DNA of 10,281 nucleotides from Thalassiosira profunda (Eukaryota; Bacillariophyta; Thalassiosirophyceae; Thalassiosirales; Thalassiosiraceae): assembly GCA_036939355.1 (NCBI GenBank), contig JALLAP010001835.1, forward strand, positions 1 to 10,281, written 5' to 3'. A program made the position numbers and the translations under genes. This document shows positions 7,432 to 10,281 of this stretch, piece after piece; within the stretch, counting starts at the first letter, position 1; the number at the start of each line of letters is the position of its first letter. Under the pieces are notes generated by a model. It saw only the letters and a list, made by a program, of their open reading frames with translations, did no database searches and was not told the DNA's origin.

Positions 7432-7473
7432 TGATACGTGGTATCATTGGTGCGATAGGTACGGAGTACCTAT
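7432..7473 (-). repeat. Two adjacent hairpins just upstream of the intron branch point
   Basis: TGATAC-GTG-GTATCA (7432-7446, 6-bp arms) and ATAGGTAC-GGA-GTACCTAT (7455-7473, 8-bp arms) are perfect inverted repeats. On the transcript they lie directly 5' of the CTAAC branch point, where structure could slow or guide acceptor use. The regulatory role is inferred. Confidence 0.45.
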
Positions 7474-7703
7474 TTTTGCTGTCTAGTTTATTTTTGGCAG
7501 GGACTAAGTCAGAGACAGAGTGTGCGCGTCGAGTCTTTGCGGACTGGCAGGAGCGCTCGGCGGAGCCTGAGCGTCGGAGGGGCGGCCACCTCGGGTGGTG
7601 GTCCGCGCTTGGCGTATGCTCAAGCTGTTGGGTTTGTGTTGGGCGTACCTTGTTTGAAGGACGTTGCGGCGGCGGCGGCCGAAGGTGCGTGACATGATGT
7701 CGG

Positions 7704-7735
7704 TGTTGTTGCTGCTGCTGTTGCTGCTGCTGGTT
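7704..7735. repeat. GTT/GCT trinucleotide tract (CAG/CAA on the transcript)
   Basis: About ten GTT or GCT triplets follow one another; on the minus strand they read CAG/CAA. The tract lies inside the intron, so it need not encode protein when the RNA is spliced. In the unspliced -1 frame it reads as an Ala/Thr-rich stretch. Confidence 0.7.
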
Positions 7736-7792
7736 GGTGGTCCGGTGATGTCCCTGGGTCCGAGGCGTCGCCGTCGGGGTTGATATACTTAC

Positions 7793-8009
7793 CTGCGTCG
7801 GTTATCTTCACGTCGGATTGCGCGAGGGATGACCACGTGGCCCTCGGGGCGGTTCGTTGTTTCTTCGTCGGCCGTGATGGTCGAGAAGATGATGTGATGG
7901 TGGGGGATTGTTTGCGTTTCGGCGGGGTGGGTGTGGGTGTGATGGGACGGGGAGAGGCTGTTGTTGATTGGCGGGGGAAGGGGTGCTCGTCGACCTCCCC
8001 CCTTACTCG
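7793..8009 (-). CDS. Pol exon 1: linker read in the -1 frame after gag
   Basis: After the slip at 8009 the -1 frame is open through 7793 and gives about 72 residues. They are Pro/Ser/Thr- and Arg/Lys-rich (PRPITPTPTPPKRKQSP, then RPTKKQRTAPRATWSSLAQSDVK), which looks like a flexible basic linker with possible nuclear localisation signals. The exon ends one base into a codon at the GTAAGTAT donor and joins exon 2 in frame; together the two exons encode 887 residues after Gag. No protease motif (D-T/S-G) is visible, consistent with DIRS-order elements. There is no ATG at its beginning, so access through the gag frameshift is the simplest explanation. Confidence 0.75.
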
Positions 8010-8015
8010 AAATTT
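7973..8015 (-). promoter_or_regulatory. Programmed -1 ribosomal frameshift signal at the end of gag
   Basis: In the gag frame the sequence is CCA AAT TTC GAG TAA, so A-AAT-TTC (8015-8009) is a canonical X-XXY-YYZ slippery heptamer in the correct register. A six-base spacer GAGTAA holds the gag stop. Then GGGGGGAGG (8002-7994) pairs with CCTTCCCCC (7981-7973) over nine base pairs (one G-U) around a 12-base loop. After a slip the ribosome reads the -1 frame, which is open and leads into pol. Heptamer, spacing and stem all meet the usual requirements for -1 frameshifting. Confidence 0.85.
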
Positions 8016-10174
8016 GGGTCCGAGGGCTTCTTGTTGTTCTTGTACCACTCGGTGGCATCCTTCCTCGCCTTGCGGAGCTTGTCCATTCGGGCGGCGTTGC
8101 CTTGCGGGGATTTGTGGGCGACCGCCCTGGGGCAGTTGGAGTTGCAGGTGCCTTCGAAGCAGTATCGGAGGCATTCGCTGGTGTCCTCATTGTATTTGGG
8201 GGCGTAGATGGCTTTGGCGGCGCGAGCGCCGTTGATGACGCGTTGATATTGCTCGCGCGACATCTTGAGCTCACGGCCTTGATTGTCGTGATGCACGATT
8301 TCAAAGCGGGCCTTCTTGGTCGGGCCGCCTCCTCCGCCTCCGGCGGATCCACGGTCTCTGTCGGTGCGGTCCCTCTTTGGTTGGGGGTGGAGGACATCGA
8401 ATACGATTTTGGGGAGGTCGGGCTTGACTGTGCCCCTCAGGATGCCGCGTCGGATTGTGTCGGATTCGAGGATTGACTCGTCGGGGACGCCGTGCATGGC
8501 CTCCTCGTAATATTGGTTGAACGAGTCATCGATGATGTGCTCGATTCGGGCGGCGAGGTCTTTGTCGATTGCGATCGATCGCTCTTTGAGGAGTTGTATG
8601 TTGTTTTGCACCCATTCGTCCCAATCGGCGGCAACATTGGCGGCGATGGAGTCGGGGCCGTGGGCCTCGTTGGCGAAGGCGGCCCAGGCCTTCGTCTTTT
8701 CTTTGAGGTGGTAGATGGTCCGCGCGGGGAGGAGTTTGGAGCCGTACAATGCTTCTCTTTCTTTTTCGCTCAGCTCACGGCCGTTTGCTTCCTCCTCTTT
8801 CAGGCGCGAGCGATCGAGCTCCTGGTTTGAGTTTGCGCCCGGCGGGGGGAGATTGGTGATGCAGACGTTGTCGGGGTTGCCAAAGGGGTGGACGAAGAGG
8901 CCTTTGTTCACGCCGCGCTCGAATCTCGCGGTTGGTTTCGCCGACGCGTCGTGGCGTTTGAGGGCGATCTGGAGGTTGATTTGGACGGTGTGGGCTGGGG
9001 CTTTGAGGAAGTCCTTCATCGGTTGGGTGAGTTGGGGAGCCTGTTCTTGTCCGTCGATTGTGCTCGCATTCTTGAGCATTTCGATGACATGCTTGGACGT
9101 CGAGTTCTTCTCCGCTAACTGTGCTGTTTGGTTGTTCGTCATCTGCTCCATGCAGCTTGCCACTTTGAGGAGCGTGGATTCGAGGAGTGGGCCGTTGGAG
9201 GCGGGCGAGGGGGCAGATTCGGGGGCGGAGGAAGCGGTGGTTTCGTTGGTGTTGAAGATGTTCCTGGCGGTGGAGGAGTCTTCCGCCGAGGTATCACGAG
9301 GGAATTGCGCAGGATTGTCGGTCGGGCGGTCAGGAGTGACGTTGCTTCGCTGGTTGCGGAGGAGGTTGGCGTTTGCTTCTTTCTGCCAGCTTTGGACTTG
9401 TGGTTCAAAGTTCAGCTTGAATGCGGCGTCGCGTTTGTTGGAGGCGTCCCAGGCCCTGACGGATTGGATGACCGATAGGTTGTCTCGGATCGGTTGGTTG
9501 TCCCAGGAGCCCAGTTGGACGCCTTCTTCGAGGTTAGCCTGCTGCTGTTGCCAGCGCATTTTCGCGTTGGAGTCTAGCTCGTGTGAGACTTCGAGCACCA
9601 ACTGCTTGATGGCCGAAATCGACAGGTTGGGGTTGGTTTCGAGGATGGTCTTGGCGAGGGAGGGCGACAGGATGACGCTGTTGGAGATCTGTTTCTCCTC
9701 GACTTCCTCTGCGATGGCTTCGGATGCGGGGTCGGACGTGGCGAGGATCGAGTCGAGTGTTGGGACCATGATTGTGTTCGTGTTGAAGAGGCGTGAAGGG
9801 AGGACTTGGACTGCAATGGCCGAGTCTCCGTGTCCGAGGAGAGCGTGGTAGACTTTCTCGCCTCCTCTTTCGAAGGCTTTGAAGTGGTGGAGGGCGAGTG
9901 CTTCGCCTTTCTCTCCTGAGGAGATTGTCAGGAGCGTCAAAGAGGGATTGTCCACGAGGAAATCGAGGATCTCGTAGGGGTCGTTGGAAGAGGCGACTGC
10001 CGAGTGGATGTCGCCAGCCACGCTGTCGTAGTTGATGGGGATGAACTCTGGGGAGATCGACTGGAGCCAGCTGGAGGAGGGCTGGATCCCAGGTTGCTCG
10101 TTCTCTTTGAGGGCGGCGATCTTCAGGTTGAGTCCCTCGAGGGAGAGAGGAGCGGGAGCTTCGGCGTTGGACAT
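8003..10174 (-). CDS. Gag-like structural protein with a C-terminal Cys/His finger
   Basis: The frame starts with ATG at 10174-10172 (MSNAEAPAPLSLEGL) and stops with TAA at 8005-8003, giving 723 residues. It is the first gene of the element and should form the particle that carries the RNA. Most of the protein is helical and charged, with a low-complexity Ser/Thr/Ala/Pro linker in the middle (around 9180-9350). Towards the C-terminus comes a basic/Gly stretch (RDRTDRDRGSAGGGGGGP, near 8300-8360). The finger follows at 8173-8114: CLRYCFEGTC, then NSNCPRAVAH (C-x8-C-x3-C-x5-H), which resembles the nucleic-acid-binding finger of related retroelement Gags. The tail KKPSDPNFE ends inside the frameshift signal. 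No other conserved domain is recognised. The plus-strand open frame 8715-9851 is its antisense shadow. Confidence 0.85.
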   Translation of the reverse strand: MSNAEAPAPLSLEGLNLKIAALKENEQPGIQPSSSWLQSISPEFIPINYDSVAGDIHSAVASSNDPYEILDFLVDNPSLTLLTISSGEKGEALALHHFKAFERGGEKVYHALLGHGDSAIAVQVLPSRLFNTNTIMVPTLDSILATSDPASEAIAEEVEEKQISNSVILSPSLAKTILETNPNLSISAIKQLVLEVSHELDSNAKMRWQQQQANLEEGVQLGSWDNQPIRDNLSVIQSVRAWDASNKRDAAFKLNFEPQVQSWQKEANANLLRNQRSNVTPDRPTDNPAQFPRDTSAEDSSTARNIFNTNETTASSAPESAPSPASNGPLLESTLLKVASCMEQMTNNQTAQLAEKNSTSKHVIEMLKNASTIDGQEQAPQLTQPMKDFLKAPAHTVQINLQIALKRHDASAKPTARFERGVNKGLFVHPFGNPDNVCITNLPPPGANSNQELDRSRLKEEEANGRELSEKEREALYGSKLLPARTIYHLKEKTKAWAAFANEAHGPDSIAANVAADWDEWVQNNIQLLKERSIAIDKDLAARIEHIIDDSFNQYYEEAMHGVPDESILESDTIRRGILRGTVKPDLPKIVFDVLHPQPKRDRTDRDRGSAGGGGGGPTKKARFEIVHHDNQGRELKMSREQYQRVINGARAAKAIYAPKYNEDTSECLRYCFEGTCNSNCPRAVAHKSPQGNAARMDKLRKARKDATEWYKNNKKPSDPNFE

Positions 10175-10226
10175 GATGGTGGTGATCGAGTTGGGGTTGC
10201 TGTAGGGAGATTGATTGGACTAAAGG
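10175..10226 (-). other. Short leader between the direct repeat and gag
   Basis: Fifty-two bases separate the repeat edge from the gag ATG. The transcript would read a pyrimidine-rich CTCCCTACAG and then a C/A-rich stretch up to ATG. CTACAG resembles a splice acceptor, so an intron removed from the 5' UTR is possible. No tRNA primer-binding site (TGG...) follows the repeat, as expected for a DIRS-order element. Confidence 0.45.
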
Positions 10227-10281
10227 AAAAGGAACCGAAGGATAGATGCTGTAGCGAATGACCCTAGTCGATTCGCTTCAA
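10227..10281 (-). repeat. Right copy of the element's direct repeat, cut by the window edge
   Basis: All 55 bases are identical to 3308-3362, in the same orientation. On the minus strand this is the last part of the 5' repeat before the leader and gag. The remainder lies outside the window. Confidence 0.85.

Larger units (their letters stand above)
7391..7792 (-). other. Spliceosomal intron of 402 nt inside pol
   Basis: On the minus strand the donor reads GCAG/GTAAGTAT (GT at 7792-7791), a near-perfect U1 match. The acceptor reads CTACCCGCAG/GAG (AG at 7392-7391), preceded by a pyrimidine-rich tract and a CTAAC branch-point motif at 7428-7424, 34 bases from the splice site. The first exon ends after one base of a codon and the second supplies the remaining two, so splicing keeps the pol frame. 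Unspliced RNA meets stops in that frame (7622-7620 and the TAA near 7425). The intron contains a GCT/GTT trinucleotide tract (7704-7735), an antisense AATAAA at 7492-7487 and two hairpins near its 3' end. Introns are known in some DIRS-order elements. Confidence 0.85.
3308..10281 (-). mobile_element. DIRS-order (tyrosine recombinase) retroelement, right end cut off
   Basis: All three element genes read on the minus strand in the order Gag, reverse transcriptase/RNase H, tyrosine recombinase. That order and the lack of a DDE integrase and protease place it in the DIRS order. No Dam-like methylase domain follows RNase H, unlike DIRS1-type elements, so it is nearer to the Ngaro/PAT-like types, though I cannot assign a family. 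The same 55 bases bound the element at 3308-3362 and at 10227-10281, giving a repeat-to-repeat period of 6919 bp. The right copy runs into the window edge, so the full repeat length and outer boundary are unknown. No gene of the element shows an obvious inactivating stop once the frameshift and the intron are accounted for, and the repeat copies are identical where both are visible. Both points suggest recent activity. Confidence 0.85.

Noticed and set aside
7620..8174. Separate gene of 184 codons between gag and reverse transcriptase
   Set aside because: The upper part is a shadow of gag and the lower part is intron; only 8009-7793 makes sense, as the first pol exon.
8715..9851. Plus-strand open frame of 378 codons opposite gag
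   Set aside because: It is the antisense of gag, a Ser/Arg-rich product with no domain, and is open only because of GC-rich codon use.
10175..10226. tRNA primer-binding site after the repeat
   Set aside because: No TGG-type complement to a tRNA 3' end follows the repeat edge, and DIRS-order elements do not use one.
1..10281. Bacterial features (insertion sequence, CRISPR array, operon, rho-independent terminators, tRNA or rRNA)
   Set aside because: None was seen, and the spliceosomal intron and retroelement type point to a eukaryotic nuclear genome.

Overview
The window looks like nuclear DNA of a eukaryote, most likely a microalga of the diatom/stramenopile type. The sequence itself shows a spliceosomal-type intron (GTAAGTAT donor, CTAAC branch point, CCCGCAG acceptor), a retroelement with a tyrosine recombinase (DIRS order), an ankyrin-like gene and a methyltransferase-like protein with CCHC zinc knuckles. 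The lineage is inferred from a remembered resemblance of the recombinase box and the methyltransferase/zinc-knuckle combination to algal proteins; it was not searched. Base composition is GC-rich. The window probably ends at an assembly break, because its last 55 bases are an exact copy of 3308-3362.

Left part (1-3307). A plus-strand gene enters from the left edge and ends at 956: a probable class I methyltransferase followed by two CCHC zinc knuckles. Only 52 bases further on, a minus-strand gene ends at 1009. That gene starts at an ATG at 3288-3290. It has an unknown N-terminal region, a low-complexity linker with two 66-bp tandem units, and an ankyrin-like C-terminal region in a different frame (-1 relative). 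The two frames join near 2160-2200, through either a frameshift or a 38-nt mini-intron.

Right part (3308-10281). One DIRS-order retroelement lies on the minus strand. Read 5' to 3' (right to left) it has: the edge of a direct terminal repeat (10281-10227), a short leader, Gag (10174-8003), a pol gene with reverse transcriptase and RNase H (8009-7793 plus 7390-4944), a tyrosine recombinase (about 5306-4081) and a gene-free region of about 770 bases ending in the other copy of the repeat (4080-3308). Repeat to repeat the period is 6919 bp.

How the element is expressed is the most interesting part. The last codons of gag carry an in-frame A-AAT-TTC slippery heptamer, then a six-base spacer holding the gag stop, then a 9-bp GC-rich stem-loop: a textbook -1 ribosomal frameshift signal. 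The -1 frame leads into pol, but pol is interrupted by a 402-nt intron with an in-frame stop. Splicing restores the frame into the reverse transcriptase. Gag-Pol therefore appears to need both frameshifting and splicing, while the genomic RNA must escape splicing to keep the intron. The recombinase lies in yet another frame with no usable ATG; it could be reached by a further frameshift or by an alternative acceptor at 5307/5308 that is in phase with the same donor.

The element ends 17 bases before the ATG of the ankyrin-like gene and reads in the same direction, so the repeat may now serve as that gene's promoter or 5' UTR.
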